Positions 12,511 to 23,514 of a DNA stretch of 64,000 nucleotides are shown in pieces. Source of the DNA: Sipunculus nudus (lineage: Eukaryota; Annelida; Sipuncula; Golfingiida; Sipunculidae); assembly GCA_026874595.1 (NCBI GenBank), contig CM049316.1, positions 6,712,339 to 6,776,338 on the forward strand, read 5' to 3'. The first letter of the stretch is position 1, and each line of letters begins with the position of its first letter. The notes under the pieces are model-generated. The model made no database searches, was not told where the DNA came from, and was given only the letters and a program-made list of their open reading frames with translations. The translations under genes were made by a program, and so were the position numbers.

Positions 12511-14353
12511 AACATTAAAGAGGGTGTCGCGCTGATGCTTTTGAGCATTTCGCATATAACCGTTTAATATGCAAGAAAGCTGTCACCATTAATGGATCTC
12601 TTATTTTACCCATATCCCTCTTAGTTCCTGTCCTATATTAGAGGAGTATGATGAACCGTTTCAAACTACCGTTTAAAAATGGTCTGACTCGTTGGTAGGT
12701 CTGTGCAGTGTATGGCAAATAAATAATGGTCTTCATTGGAAATACTATAATTTCCCATTTCACACACAAAATGGTTTAAATGTTGAAGGCAATGCAAATA
12801 AATCGTTTATTTTGTCAACTGCATCCAATTTTAACCAGCAGGTATACATTTATTATATGAAACAATGCATTGAACAATGTACTGACATGAAAATTCGCGC
12901 TTATTAGACTATAATATTATTGCTGTTTTAAAGCTAAAATATTTTTGCGTGTTCAAATTGCATCAATTATAAATATATTCCCATTGGAAGCCAGTTTCGG
13001 TGATTGAGTCGTTAGCGTGTCTATCTGCAGGTACTTATCTGTAAATGCACCGGGAGGTATGCTTTCGAAAGCCAATGCCAGACTTTCACCAGTCTTAAAA
13101 GAGTGAAAATTGTCCAATCTACCTCAATTATAAAAACCTTTCATTTTTGTTATGGCTACTTCAGTTACCATTGTCTCTTGATTCATTGATATCATTCCCA
13201 TTGAATGATCATCACAGCCTATTGAGACCTAATACACTATACTTTTAAATATATGTAGTAGGTGCAAATGTAAAAGACACAGACTAATATCAAGCACACA
13301 GCATTTTAGTGGTAAAAAAATAAATGATAATTTGAAATTCTAAATTTTTCGACTTAATCCGTCACCATGGAAATTTGAATCGAAGTAATTTCATTTTTTA
13401 AGACAGAAAGCTGCTTATAAACAAATAATTGTCCAATATATTGAAATTTCTCACGATTTATCAGCGACTGCAAATGCACGTTATCTGATGAAATCAGGTA
13501 ATGCCACTTTGATGAGCTGATCGTCATATTAGTAAAAGCGCATTTTCTGTAAGTTTTTTTTATTCTCTAACATTAAAGACACAATACGGTACAGAAGATA
13601 CTCTTATTTTTATAAAAAAAAAATATGTATTATAAATAAAATTTTATAAATTTCTTTAATCTTTACTTAATTTTCATACAAGTCTCTAAAACTCTTCAAG
13701 CGGTAATTTTTAACTGTTCATCATTAAAACAAATATGTAGAATACCTTGAAATCTGAGATAAGACAAGGACTAAGAGGGATATGAGTTGAACAAAACTAG
13801 GAGTTCCATAATGCCGACGGCCAATTTTCATATTAAAAATTCATTAAATCGTATTTTGAAATGATTCAACATACTCCTCTACCAGGAATATATAGGTGCC
13901 TATCTCTAAGGAACAAATCTTAGACGAATATGAGCAAAATAAGTTCAAATTATGGAGACAGCTAATTTGCATATTACAAAATAAAAATCAGCAAATGCTA
14001 ATTTAAAACTGTTTATCATAATCTTTGACCATGAAACCGTGGATGTAGACTCCTTTATCTCAAAGATATAGCAAAATCAAAGAGAGATATGAGCAAAAAT
14101 GGAAGTTCCAATAATGGCGATAGCTAATATGCATATTAAACATTCATTAAACTGTAATTTAAAAGGGCTCATGTTAATCTTTGACGACGAAAACATGGGG
14201 TAGACACTTTGATATCCAAGACAGGGCAAGATCCAAGAGAGATATGAGCAAAACTGGAAGCGATTACCTAGAATAATGGCGACGACTAATTTGTATATTA
14301 ATGGAGTTTATGCAAATGCACAAAGGCGTCAGGGAAACACCCTCTCTAATATT
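12511..14353. mobile_element. 1.84-kb non-autonomous TIR element with internal tandem array
   Basis: The left end (AACATTAAAGAGGGTGTCGC, 12511) and the reverse complement of the right end (AATATTAGAGAGGGTGTTTC, ending 14353) align for about 55 bases, including GCATTT(C)GCATA and TTAATAT(G/A)C. This is an imperfect terminal inverted repeat. I could not find a convincing target duplication. The interior has no transposase-like frame; the largest (12692-12907, +) has no recognisable motif. The right third (about 13720-14310) is a tandem array of about four roughly 155-bp units. The superfamily is unassigned. Confidence 0.68.
13720..14310. repeat. ~155-bp tandem array inside the TIR element
   Basis: The anchor GATATGAGCAAAA (or a near variant) recurs at about 13781, 13929, 14088 and 14244. 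Each is followed by a purine-rich stretch, an AATGGCGA(C/T) block and GCTAATTTGCATATTA. The copies are well diverged, so the array is old. Confidence 0.8.
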
Positions 14354-16260
14354 AAAGAGTAGGATGAAACAGTCATGAAACTGTACAAATATTTTCTGCG
14401 AACTCTGTTGTACTCTTCACTCGAAATCAGGGGTTTGACTGCCGGACTATGGTAAATAAACACACACTTATCACCAATCACTTAGCCCATGCTAATCACC
14501 TCATGCACCCTTTTAGGTTCGCCAGTAGAATGACAAGAAAACGACGGGCGGATTACACACCAGGAGCCATAAGATAACACCAAGACGTATATGAGAGGGA
14601 AATTGTGCAACTGCCCTGCCATTTTGTCTGAAACCTGAACGGAATTCTGTAGATGAACAACCATAGTTAGGCTAGCTTTTGAAAATGGAGGCGATTCCAT
14701 ACACACCAACAAAGTTAAAAAAAATTAATACTAATAATTAAGCAAGTGGTTTATATGATCACTCGAGATATTACCTACAGCTGTTTTCCAGATAGATTGT
14801 TAAAGGTCACGGGTTTTTGTTCTATAGCATATAATATGAATTAGAATTTGATGTCCTCTTACGCCAAATATATTAGTATTTATCATTGAGTCATTGACTG
14901 AAGCGTGATAATGTATATGAAGACAAATAAAAAAGAAAATATTTTTTACATTTATAATAAAGCAAGGATTACATCTACATTCCGTCGTTTTACATCTGAC
15001 TTCCTTGAATTACTTTGCTTACTTTATGAAACTGTTTAACAAGCACCAACTTTCATTTTCAAACTTTTATCTGTAATTTGAGATAAAAGGGCAAGAAAAA
15101 TTCTAAATGTGAACGTCCATTCGTGACAAATTAGCAGGAATTCACTATTTGTTCTCATGGAAGCTCGCTGACAAATTTAAAATCAACACATTTTACATTT
15201 GGTTTTGAAGGTTAGATAACACACTATTTATTAGCCACATAAAGACAATGAAAAAGAAGAGCTTGCGCCTATATTTAATTAACATTTTGATCATCTCTAC
15301 ATAATCATTTGACCATCTTTGAATCTCTAACTTGAGATAAAATGAAAAATGTTTTGATGATGCGGTAACTAATATTAATTCAAGAGGCATCTTTCATAAA
15401 TAAGAGTCCACTATTATCTCTATTAGAATCGACCGAATACATAACAGTGTTTATTCCCGTTCGTGTTAGCGTTTGTGAGTGCACGTGTGTTTGCATGTGT
15501 GTGTGTGTGATTGTTCACATCACAGGTCAAAGATTCATGAACGGGAATCTCGTGAAACTTACAGGGAATTTCGGGAATTTATTGAATTTTTGTTTTGATC
15601 CCGCACATGACCAGCATTCATGAACGTCATTAAGGAATATTCATAAATGTAAAGTCCCTCATGCGCGAATGCACCTGGGGAAATGGACCGAATCAGTAAT
15701 TGCAAACACACGGCGGAGGCTTGCTTCCCTAAGAATGCAAATGTCTAGTTATGATGATTATTATTATATTACTGTTATTATTAGGCTTCATTAAGATCAG
15801 ACTTCATAATATATTTCTCTTAAACTTTAAGAGAAACGTTCATCTGTGAGTTTCATACTCGGTTTTGTATCTGTATAGCCGGTACTAAGTTCTGCTTATG
15901 GTACAGATGTTTCATTATCAGGTCAAATGTGTCCGATCACTAATTCCCATCAATCGTATTCTATTTCTGTCATTGCTGAAGATGACTGTTGCTAAGTAAT
16001 CACACAATGCGAGTTTGATCAATCAGCTGCTGCTAAATCTTGCGTAATCTCAGGGATCCTCAATATTGGACAAGTTACATCATGCACAGGGTAATTTTTT
16101 CTTCTTGAACAGTTACTAAAAAAAGGAGTTGAAAGGTATGAAAAATGTTTTATTAACATGTTGTGAGAAAATCTGCCTTGTTTATTGTACACTGAAGATA
16201 ATGATAAAAGGCAATTATGGTGCATTAAGGTTGAGACGGGATATTTTTGATGACACATTA

Positions 16261-16416
16261 CAAAAGCCTGTCCGGAGGGAGGGGGGGGGGGGTCAAGGGA
16301 TTTTTAAAGGCTTTCAGGCCATTTTTTGCGGATCGGACCCCCCTACTCCGGACCCGGGAAAATATTTTGAGGCATCGTTTTTACCCTTTTTTTCCTAAAT
16401 CCTGGATCCGCCCCTG
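16261..16416. mobile_element. hAT-like MITE in unit B (same site as in unit A)
   Basis: The left end is CAAAAGCCTGTCCGGAGG; the right end as reverse complement is CAGGGGCGGATCCAGGATTT. It is flanked by CATTA on the left and CACTA on the right. It contains a run of ten G near 16281. Flanks on both sides match those of the unit A copy, so both descend from one insertion. An 89-codon frame reading through it (16129-16398) is incidental. Confidence 0.72.
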
Positions 16417-17565
16417 CACTAAACTATAATGAGGTTTTTTCATGCTATCGTTACTAGTATGTACATGATCTGTAGAATTATTAAATTCCGGTTTCTGACT
16501 ACATAAAAGGGCAGTAGCTCGTAATTCCTCTAATTGATTTCGTTGAGTCCAGGCCCAAAGACTACTGTGTACAGTCATTCCCATTGCTTGGTCAAATCAC
16601 CGTGTCCTTCTGTGAGTGAAATGCGGCCTTGGGACACGGCACAATATGTATTATCTTGAATGATATCTGGAAACACAAATACTCTGTAAATATGTTTGAT
16701 ACAGAATGATTCCTAGACACTCGAAGGCTTGAGTTTGATTGGTCTCAATGAAACCCTTTTTTTTTACAATTTAGCACTTGAGTTGTCATAAAGAATACTC
16801 TGGACGATTATTTTGGTTTTCTGTTTTTGTCTGACATGGTTGTTTTCTGCTTATGATTTTCCCGTCTTCTCGCCCTTCCGTGCGGAATCAGCTACATTAC
16901 ATACGACATGTGTTCTGGTTAACTTATACCAAAGTATACAATCAACATTATTTCATCCATATAAGGGACCCGAGGCGAGGCAGACATACGTTTAGGGTAT
17001 CTACGTGCCCTGTATACATTACTTCTTTACACTGGGAGTGACTGCAGAAAGAGTATTGTAAACTACTTTTTCTTAAGTTGGAACCTTTGATTTTCTTCAC
17101 TGTGTATTTTAAATACCAGTATTTTATTGCTCTAATGAAAAGATAACGAAATGATTGTAAATACGAAAGGTCAGTTATGAATTTTATTAGTTTCTATACC
17201 ACTGGCAGATCATCTTGCATTCCAAATTTTATGTTCCGTATCGGTTCATGCTGTCCGTGTGACAGGCATCTGTTTATTGTGTTCTGAAATAAATACCTTT
17301 ATTACATAGAAAGATCTGAGGAGATCCTATTTACATTTTTTCATGGTATCTGTAAAATCTCTTCTTTATATAATTTAGGTGTGCATGGTATCAAATCAAT
17401 TATTTTTGTTGTCGTCATTGGGTGATATCAATGAATGTTTATCTTCAAATTGTCTCCTATTGAGGTGGCGGCTAAACGCCATGAACTTAGAGAGATACAC
17501 CATTCCATGTGGTATGTTTTATTTGAATGCATCTTTAGGAAATCCAATCTCACTGTTCATGCGTG

Positions 17566-17602
<37 letters not shown>
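17566..17602. repeat. (TTA)n microsatellite, unit B, second
   Basis: The run follows CATGCGTGA and is at the position equivalent to 8880 of unit A. An open frame reading poly-tyrosine through it is an artefact of the repeat. Confidence 0.9.
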
Positions 17603-18183
17603 GTATCGTTATTGTAATTATATTTATATATTTCATATATTCTTAAGAAATGATTTTAATTGATTTAATTTCATACTGATAACACTCTCATTTTCATCTT
17701 AAACTGTACCAATCACTCCTACCCTTACTACTTACACTTTATCCTCATGTCCGCGTAATCCAATTATTTCTTTGCTCTACATGTTTATTCTTATAACAGA
17801 ACTGTCAAATTCATAGAGGTGAGTGTGAGACAAGACACTCAAATTCCGCTTGACTGATATACCTATTGATTTTTATTTTATATGGAATGAACAAATCTGA
17901 CACAACATGCAAAGAACAGACGAAAAACCGGAAATGACACATCACATGCCATTAAAAGCTGTACCTGATGTCAATTTTAAATTGCGATAATCTGATTATT
18001 GCTCTAGCGACGGCTTTCCTCCGTTGTCCTTCCGTTCTTACAACATTAGTTATAATCGGTTAAAGCTGAAGCGAAGCTTTTAAATGTGCAACTCTATTGG
18101 TTTCATTAGTCGTCTGGCACAACCAACAATACTTAAATTAATTAGTAATAAAACTCTAATTATCTTTTGTAATTAATAAGTTA

Positions 18184-18991
18184 TATTACGGAACCTAATA
18201 TCAACAAATCACGTAGTCGTGACGAGCCTAAATTTTGTTATGGAGTTAAAAAAATCAAATTTTGTAACACTAGGCAGCGTGAAATGTCTAGGGGAATGAA
18301 TAAAGAAGTCAGTGGTTTTTTGTTAACAAATAAGTAAAATTTATTAAAACAGCCCTACAATACACTAAATCAATACAATTTCACAGTAAAAGAACAGTAC
18401 ATTAGCAAATCAATAAAATTACACATTATATTAAATCAAACGTACAGTACCTGGATACCACCCATGTCACAGCGACAACAAGTCCTTTAAGCATATAATC
18501 CTGATGAAAAGTTCACATAAATCTTCTAAGAGAAAAATTTTCCAATTCAATTACAAAATCAATCTGCTGTAATCCAAAAGTGAAATCCTGGTAGTGATCC
18601 CAAGGCAAACTGAAGACTTTATGAAATCCGTTACAAATTTCAAGAAGATATAAAACTGCTGCACTTATCGAAAAGGCCCACAAACTGACTCACACTCTTC
18701 TGTGTCCGCTGGAATATTTCTATCTCCTTCTCTCCGGCTCTAAAACACAGCCCCTATTATAACTTTTCATCCGAAAATTAAAGAAACTTCTTTTTCGCAA
18801 TCAATCGAAAGAATAATACACGTGCACATGAACATTTGAATATTCCAGACTAGCACGACAGCGATCGCTGTGTTTACACTCCGCGAAAGTTCAACCAGTA
18901 CCGATTAAACCGAGCGCTGTAGCATAGCAACGCCCAGGGCTTGAGCCTAACACGAATCAGAATGTCAACAATAAAAGAGACACCTGTAACA
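18184..18991 (-). mobile_element. Solo LTR, minus orientation
   Basis: On the minus strand it starts TGTTACAGGTGTCTC and ends near TTCCGTAATA, and it matches the other LTRs throughout. It is 808 bp against 853-856 bp for the longest copies. GTTA lies on both sides (18180-18183 and 18992-18995), consistent with a 4-bp target duplication. Its left flank belongs to the 9410-equivalent of the megarepeat and its right flank to the 5795-equivalent, so it sits exactly on a junction between two places in the unit. That can mean insertion at an existing junction, or recombination between two LTRs with chance agreement of the flanks. Confidence 0.88.
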
Positions 18992-19043
18992 GTTAACAGC
19001 ATGATATATAAGAGAAAAAGCGTGTGCTACTGCTCTGTGCAGA

Positions 19044-19857
19044 TGTTCTTACGTGTATTTGTTTATTATGCGCAGGAATTTGCGTGGCTTGACATGTGCC
19101 TGGCGTTCTGATTCGTGATAGGCGCAAGCCCTGTGCGTTTCTTAGGGAACCGCATTTGTTGAACCCTCTCTTACCCCCAAGATACAGCGTGGTCGTTGTA
19201 GTCTAAAAGGTTCGAGTTTGTTCTTTGGAATGTTCCGGACTAGGAGCTTCTGGACTTCGGGGGATAAACCTATAAATAAAATCAGGAAAGGAAAGGAATA
19301 TACAAGCGGGCACTAAAAGTGCGACTTTTTCGTCAGTCTTGGGACCTTCTCCGATAATTGCATAGTTACAGATATTCTATGGACTTTAAACAGACTTTAT
19401 ACAGATTTTATATAGATTGTCTTCAGTTTGCCTTTGGGATTTTCCTTGAACTTCTCTTCTGAATTACAACATATCGTCTTCGAGATTTAATTGGACTATC
19501 CACCGGGAAGATTTACTTGAGCTGTTCACGTGGATTATTTGTGCTAAAAGACTCTAGTTGGACTGTGACAGTTGTGGTATCCAGGAATCAAAGCCTAGGA
19601 TCCGGACTCTGTTGATGTACATTTTTATTATTGGTGTGTCTTAAATACTGTGTAATTGTATTGATTCAGTGTGTTGTAATGTTAGAATTGTTCTAAGAAT
19701 AAATTATAATAATTTTTAGCAAAACGCCACTGACATCTTAATTCTCCTAGACATTTCACGCTGCCTAGTGTTGCGGAATCTATTTTTTTTGTCTCCGTAA
19801 CAAGGGTTTATGCTCGTCACGATATATCGTGATCTGTTATTATTAGGTTCTGTGACA
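19044..19857 (+). mobile_element. Solo LTR, plus orientation
   Basis: It begins about TGTTCTTACGTGT (start uncertain by a few bases) and ends GGTTCTGTGACA. It aligns with the 23515-24367 LTR through the promoter, the GGTATCCAGG and CACTGACATCTTAATTC-like blocks and the CACGATATATCGTGATCTGTT end. A TATA-like TATAAATA is at 19271-19278 and a polyadenylation signal AATAAA at 19698-19703, both at conserved places in the family. Megarepeat sequence (unit C) flanks it on both sides, so it is a solo LTR in opposite orientation to, and only 52 bases from, the LTR at 18184-18991. Confidence 0.85.
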
Positions 19858-20955
19858 ATGAACATACATAGTTAAGCCAGCATTGGAAAATGGAGGCGAT
19901 TACCTACAACGACAAAAAAAAGAAAATATTTTTTTTACATTTTTAATAAAGCAAGGATTATATTTGCATTCCGTCGTAACACAAGGCGGATTTTAATCTG
20001 ACTGCCTTGAAATACTTTGCTTACTTTATAAAACTGTTTACCAAGCAACAGCTTTCATTTATAACCTTTTATCTGTAATTGGGCACGTTGAACGCGGGCA
20101 AGAAAAATTCTCAATGTGAACGACCATTCGTGACAAATTAGCAGTAAGTGACAATGTGTTCCCATGGAAGCTCCCTTACAGATTTAAAATCAACACATAA
20201 AACCTCTAGATTTAATGGTTAGATAACACACTATTTATGAACCACATAGAGACAATGTAAATGAAGAGCTTGCGCTTATATTCAATTAACACTTTTGATC
20301 ATCTCTACATAATCATTTGACCATTTTTAAATCCTTGACTTGAGAAAAAAAAAAAGAAAATGAGGTCTTTGATGATGTAAAATTTAAATAGGACAAAATG
20401 AGACATGACACTAAAATTCCGCTTGACTGACATACCCATTGATTTTTATTTTATATGGAATGCACAAATCTGACACAACATGCAAAGAACAGACGAAAAA
20501 CCGGAAATGACACATCACATGCCTTAAAAAGCTGTACCTGATGTCAATTTAAAATAGGGATAATTTAATGTTTGCTCCAGGGACGGCTTTCATACGTTGT
20601 CCTTCTGTTCATACAAATCTTCTTGGTGTTGAAGGTAATTTGATTCGGATAAAAGCTGAAGTGAAGCTTTTAAATGTGCTACTTTATTAGTTTCATTAGT
20701 CTTCCTGCACAACCTACAATACTTAAATTAATTAGTAATACGACTCTTTTTTATTTTTTGTTTCGTAATTAATATCTCCTTCTTAGATGATACCTGCAAA
20801 ATGAAATCTTATCTTCATGTTTTTTTTTATATTCGCTTTATGACTGGTTTAAGATCATAAACCCACATCCTTCCATGAGACCCATTATCATATAGTTTTT
20901 CAGGGGGATGGTTCAAAGAAATGGTTCTTGAGATTATGCAGGCGAAAGGAATCTA
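19858..20955 (+). repeat. Megarepeat unit C, first part, with internal deletion
   Basis: Bases 19858-20375 match 5880-6665 of unit A, with a gap. At about 20377-20395 the sequence jumps to the equivalent of 9165 in unit A, so some 2.5 kb is missing. From there it follows A to the ATGCAGGCGAAAGGAATC landmark (~20937), where similarity stops at the insertion complex 20956-25524. Confidence 0.75.
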
Positions 20956-21375
20956 AAGCCCGGCATACACGTTGCGACCCGACTCATTTCAACAGATCAA
21001 AAACTAATTCGTTGAGCTGCGTTGAAGCGCGTCGCAACGTGTATGCATGAAAACGACGACTCAACTAAAGTCGGCACCAGTGGGCGCCATTTTTTTTTAT
21101 TATTTTCTAGCAGAGTAAGTTTAGTCGCGTCGTTCAGAAGCACAGTCAGCTACCAATCACATCTCCGTCTTTGACCACATGAGTACCTCGGTCATGTGAT
21201 CTTCTGGGCCAAACTCACATGGTGTAGAGAAAAGCTACATATATAAATAGATCTGTATAGTCAACTTCCCTTTGCAATGGCAATATGATATCAATATGCT
21301 ACATGTTCTTGTATCTAGAATTTATGATTTATCATAGGATTTTGCTAAGACTTAACTAATATGAAAATAAAATTG
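20956..21375. repeat. Foldback-type sequence left of the gypsy element
   Basis: GCATACACGTTGCGAC (20963-20978) and its exact reverse complement (21031-21046) are 52 bases apart and form a 16-bp perfect stem. The rest, including GACTCAACTAAAGTCGGCAC (~21060), is non-coding. A block after the gypsy LTR (about 24420-24460, GACTCAGTCGGGCCAAGTTG) has related wording in the opposite sense. This may therefore be one half of a TIR element split by the retrotransposon, but I cannot show that firmly. Confidence 0.45.
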
Positions 21376-21915
21376 TTCAGGCCCTTGAGCGTTTTCACCA
21401 GATATTAAAAAAAACAAGATTAAGACCTATTGTTATGACACACAGAAAGACTGGGACGAAGGAATCCACCTATTGCTGTTTGCAGAGAACCATTTCAAGA
21501 GTTCTTGGGTTTCAGTCCCTTTGAACTAGTTTTTTAACACTCAGTTTGCGGTCCATTAAAACTGCTTCAAGAAAAACTCTTGTGTAAAAATCCTGATTCT
21601 GTAAGTTTGTTGCTAAGTTCAGTATGTCTCAGACTTTCGCACTGAACTACACAATGCTTGTGAGATTGCAAAGTCTAATCTTTAATCTGCACAAAATAAA
21701 ATGAAAACAAAGTATGACAAGCACACTGTACGTTTGAGCCTGGTGAAAAAGTCCTCTGCAAGCTAGGTATTTTGGTCCTTACATTGTTGACAAGAAAGTC
21801 AGTTATTTAAATTACACACTGTTAACATCAGATAGGCGTAAGAAAAAGCTGTGCCATGTTAACATGTTGAAACCATATTATGACAGAAATCGTACATCAG
21901 AGTTACTGCTGTAAA
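21376..21915 (+). pseudogene. Ty3/gypsy-type integrase, C-terminal part, decayed
   Basis: The translated pieces start in the catalytic-core end of an integrase (QALERFHQILK, then WDEGIHLLLFAV, then SLGFSPFELVF). They continue into the C-terminal region (FEPGEKVLCKL, then ending HVNMLKPYYDRN at 21855-21890). Frameshifts and stops separate them. The DDE catalytic residues are not present, because the element is truncated on its 5' side at about 21376. In the intact family integrase inserts the cDNA into nuclear DNA. The important point is position: this integrase lies directly upstream of reverse transcriptase (22012), not downstream as in ordinary Ty3/gypsy elements. That order is the hallmark of the Gmr1 group. 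Confidence 0.82.
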
Positions 21916-22011
21916 TTGTGTTAACCTGACCCTGACCCAGTTAAAGTAGATACTGATTGTAAGTGTGATGTAGACATTCAGTGTGGAACAGTTCCACTAA
22001 AGAAGTCAGAT

Positions 22012-22741
22012 GTGCTTAACAACCTGGATGCCAAACTGTCACATCTTACCGCACAACAACAACAAGACCTCAAGAACCTGCTGCTGAATTATGAACATTT
22101 GTTTAGTGACATTCCAACGCGAACTAACATATTGTACCATGACGTCGACTTTGGCGAGGCAAGCGCAGTCAAGCAACATCCTTATAGACTGAATCCAGAA
22201 AAGCAAAAGTATCTACAAGATGAGGTTCAATATTTGCTGGACAATGATTTTATTGAACCTAGTAACAGTTACTTGAGTTCACCATGTATTTTTGTGCCAA
22301 AACCTTATGGAAGTTACCGTATGTGCACAGATTATCGAAAACTGAACTCTGTCACCAAGACTAACACGTTCCCGATTCCGAGGATCGATGATTGTATTGA
22401 TAGAGTCGGTAGCTCCAGATATGTCTCCAAGTTTGACTTTGACAGCATATTCCGCTGAGGGAACGAGCGAAATAAGTAACCGCATTTGTGACGCCGCAAG
22501 GACAGTACCAGTATTAAGTTATGCCGTTTGGTATGAAGAACTCGCCAGCCATGTCCAGCGCCTCATCCATATGGTTGTCAAGGCCAGGGCTGCGACGCAT
22601 ATATTGATGACCTTATCGTTTTCAGCGAAACCTGCGAGAAACGTCTGCAAATTCTTCGCGACCTCTTCGAAAGACTCAGTGAAGCACGTCTGACCATCAA
22701 CTTAGTAAAATCGGAGTTTTTTCCATGCACGAGTAACATTT
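22012..22741 (+). pseudogene. Reverse transcriptase domain of Gmr1-like Ty3/gypsy element, frameshifted
   Basis: An uninterrupted 148-codon stretch (22012-22458) carries the fingers/palm start. It has the segment FSDIPTRTNILYHDV, the HPYRLNPEKQ block, SSPCIFVPKPYGSYRMCTDY and RKLNSVTKTNTFPIPRIDD. It ends just after KFDF, which holds the first catalytic aspartate. A frameshift follows. PFGMKNSPA (about 22524-22550) is in another frame, and the catalytic YIDD box (22600-22611) is in a third step that returns to the first frame. At least three frame changes separate it from the RNase H part (22742-23383), so no functional enzyme is made. The 101-codon frame at 22388-22693 is an out-of-frame shadow. 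Family role: copying the element RNA into cDNA in virus-like particles. Confidence 0.92.
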
Positions 22742-23383
22742 TTGGGTCATATTGAAGAGCAGGGTCAAGTAAAACCTGTTGATGCTAAAATAAGTGCTAT
22801 TTCTGCATTTCCTAGACCAGAAAACAAAAAGCAAATGATGCGTTTTCTTGGTATGGTTGGATACTACAGGATTTTTTGTCCAAATATTTCTGCTGTAGCT
22901 GAACCTTTGACTAATTTGTTTGTACGGAATGTTCAGTGTGAAAATGCATTTCAGAATTTGAAAGCAATTCTGCAAAGTTCACCAGTTTTTGTAGCTCCAG
23001 ACTTTTCTGTACCTTTTAAGTTAGCTGTAGATGCTGGTGATACTGCTTCTGGTGCTGTGTTGTTACAAGAAGGCAGTGATTGCATAGATCATCCTATTTT
23101 TTATTTTTCAAGAAAGTTTAATGCAAACCAGGAAAACTACTCCACTATTGAAAAAGAATGTTTGGCTTTTATTTTGGCATTGCAACATTTTGAAGTTTAT
23201 GTTACTTCATCGGTCAAGCCTATCATTGTCTTCAGTGATCACAATCCCCTCACGTTCATGAACAATTTGAAGTGTAAAAATCAAAGATTGTTGAGATGGA
23301 GTTTGATTTTACAGAATCTTGAAATCAGACACATTAAAGGGAAAGACAATTTACTTGCTGATTGCTTATCGAGATGTTTATGA
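22742..23383 (+). pseudogene. RT connection and RNase H domain of the Gmr1-like element
   Basis: 213 codons remain open. Residues 1-60 are the thumb/connection (PVDAKISAISAFPRP, MMRFLGMVGYYR, NISAVAEPL). From about residue 85 the RNase H domain follows: DAGDTASGAVLLQ with the first Asp, STIEKECLAFILALQHFEVY with Glu, FSDHNPLTFM with the second Asp, and NLLADCLSR with the last Asp. All four acidic residues expected for the family are retained, so this part looks better preserved than the RT before it. The stop at 23381-23383 ends the polyprotein only about 130 bases before the 3' LTR. No integrase follows, which supports the integrase-first order. Confidence 0.93.
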
Positions 23384-23465
23384 AATGTTGTAAACGAGAT
23401 GTTTATGTAATGTTGTAAATAAGATGATTTGTGAATTATTGTAACAATTTGGTGATTGTGGTCAC

Positions 23466-23497
23466 AAAAAGAAAGTTTTTGAGAAAACTTTCTTTTT
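23466..23497 (+). promoter_or_regulatory. Hairpin upstream of polypurine tract
   Basis: AAAAGAAAGTTTT is followed, after TGAG, by its complement AAAACTTTCTTTT, giving a strong stem just before the polypurine tract. A role in the element's reverse transcription or RNA ending is possible but not shown. Confidence 0.5.
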
Positions 23498-23503
23498 TCT
23501 TAC

Positions 23504-23514
23504 AGGAGGGGAAA
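23504..23514 (+). promoter_or_regulatory. Polypurine tract of the gypsy element
   Basis: AGGAGGGGAAA immediately precedes the TGTTACAGG start of the 3' LTR. This is where a polypurine tract priming plus-strand DNA synthesis is expected, and it fixes the LTR start at 23515. Confidence 0.85.

Larger units (their letters stand above)
5650..14454 (+). repeat. Megarepeat unit A
   Basis: Reference copy of the non-coding unit. Ordered landmarks: CACACTTATCACCAATCA (5686), GCAAGAAACATTCTCAATTT (~6389), a TTA microsatellite (~7025), GTTTGATACAGAATGAGTC (~7960), CTGAAATAAATACC-like sequence (~8592), a second TTA microsatellite (~8880), ACACAACATGGAAAGAACAG (9241), ATGCACGCGAAAGGAA (~9566), TGTGTAGGAACAGGTGAA (~9859) and GGAATTGTGCGCTGTG (~10350). 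The end segment 12340-12420 resembles 5575-5660. Most of these recur in B-G in the same order. It contains a hAT-like element (7500-7666) and, near its end, the 1.84-kb TIR element (12511-14353). No conserved open frame spans the copies, so I do not call a gene. Confidence 0.8.
14455..18183 (+). repeat. Megarepeat unit B
   Basis: It aligns collinearly with unit A from about 5690 to 9410. Both contain the CACACTTATCACCAATCA start, the AAATGGAGGCGATTCC-like block, the GCAAGAAAAATTCTAAATG landmark (15091), both TTA microsatellites and the hAT-like MITE. Similarity is broken at 18179-18183, where a solo LTR begins. After the two LTRs the sequence resumes at a position equivalent to about 5880 of unit A, so the last part of this unit is missing. 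Open frames here are short and do not match the frames at the same place in A. Confidence 0.8.

Noticed and set aside
22388-22693. 101-codon frame overlapping the reverse transcriptase
   Set aside because: Out-of-frame reading of a region whose true RT motifs (PFGMKNSPA, YIDD) lie in other frames.
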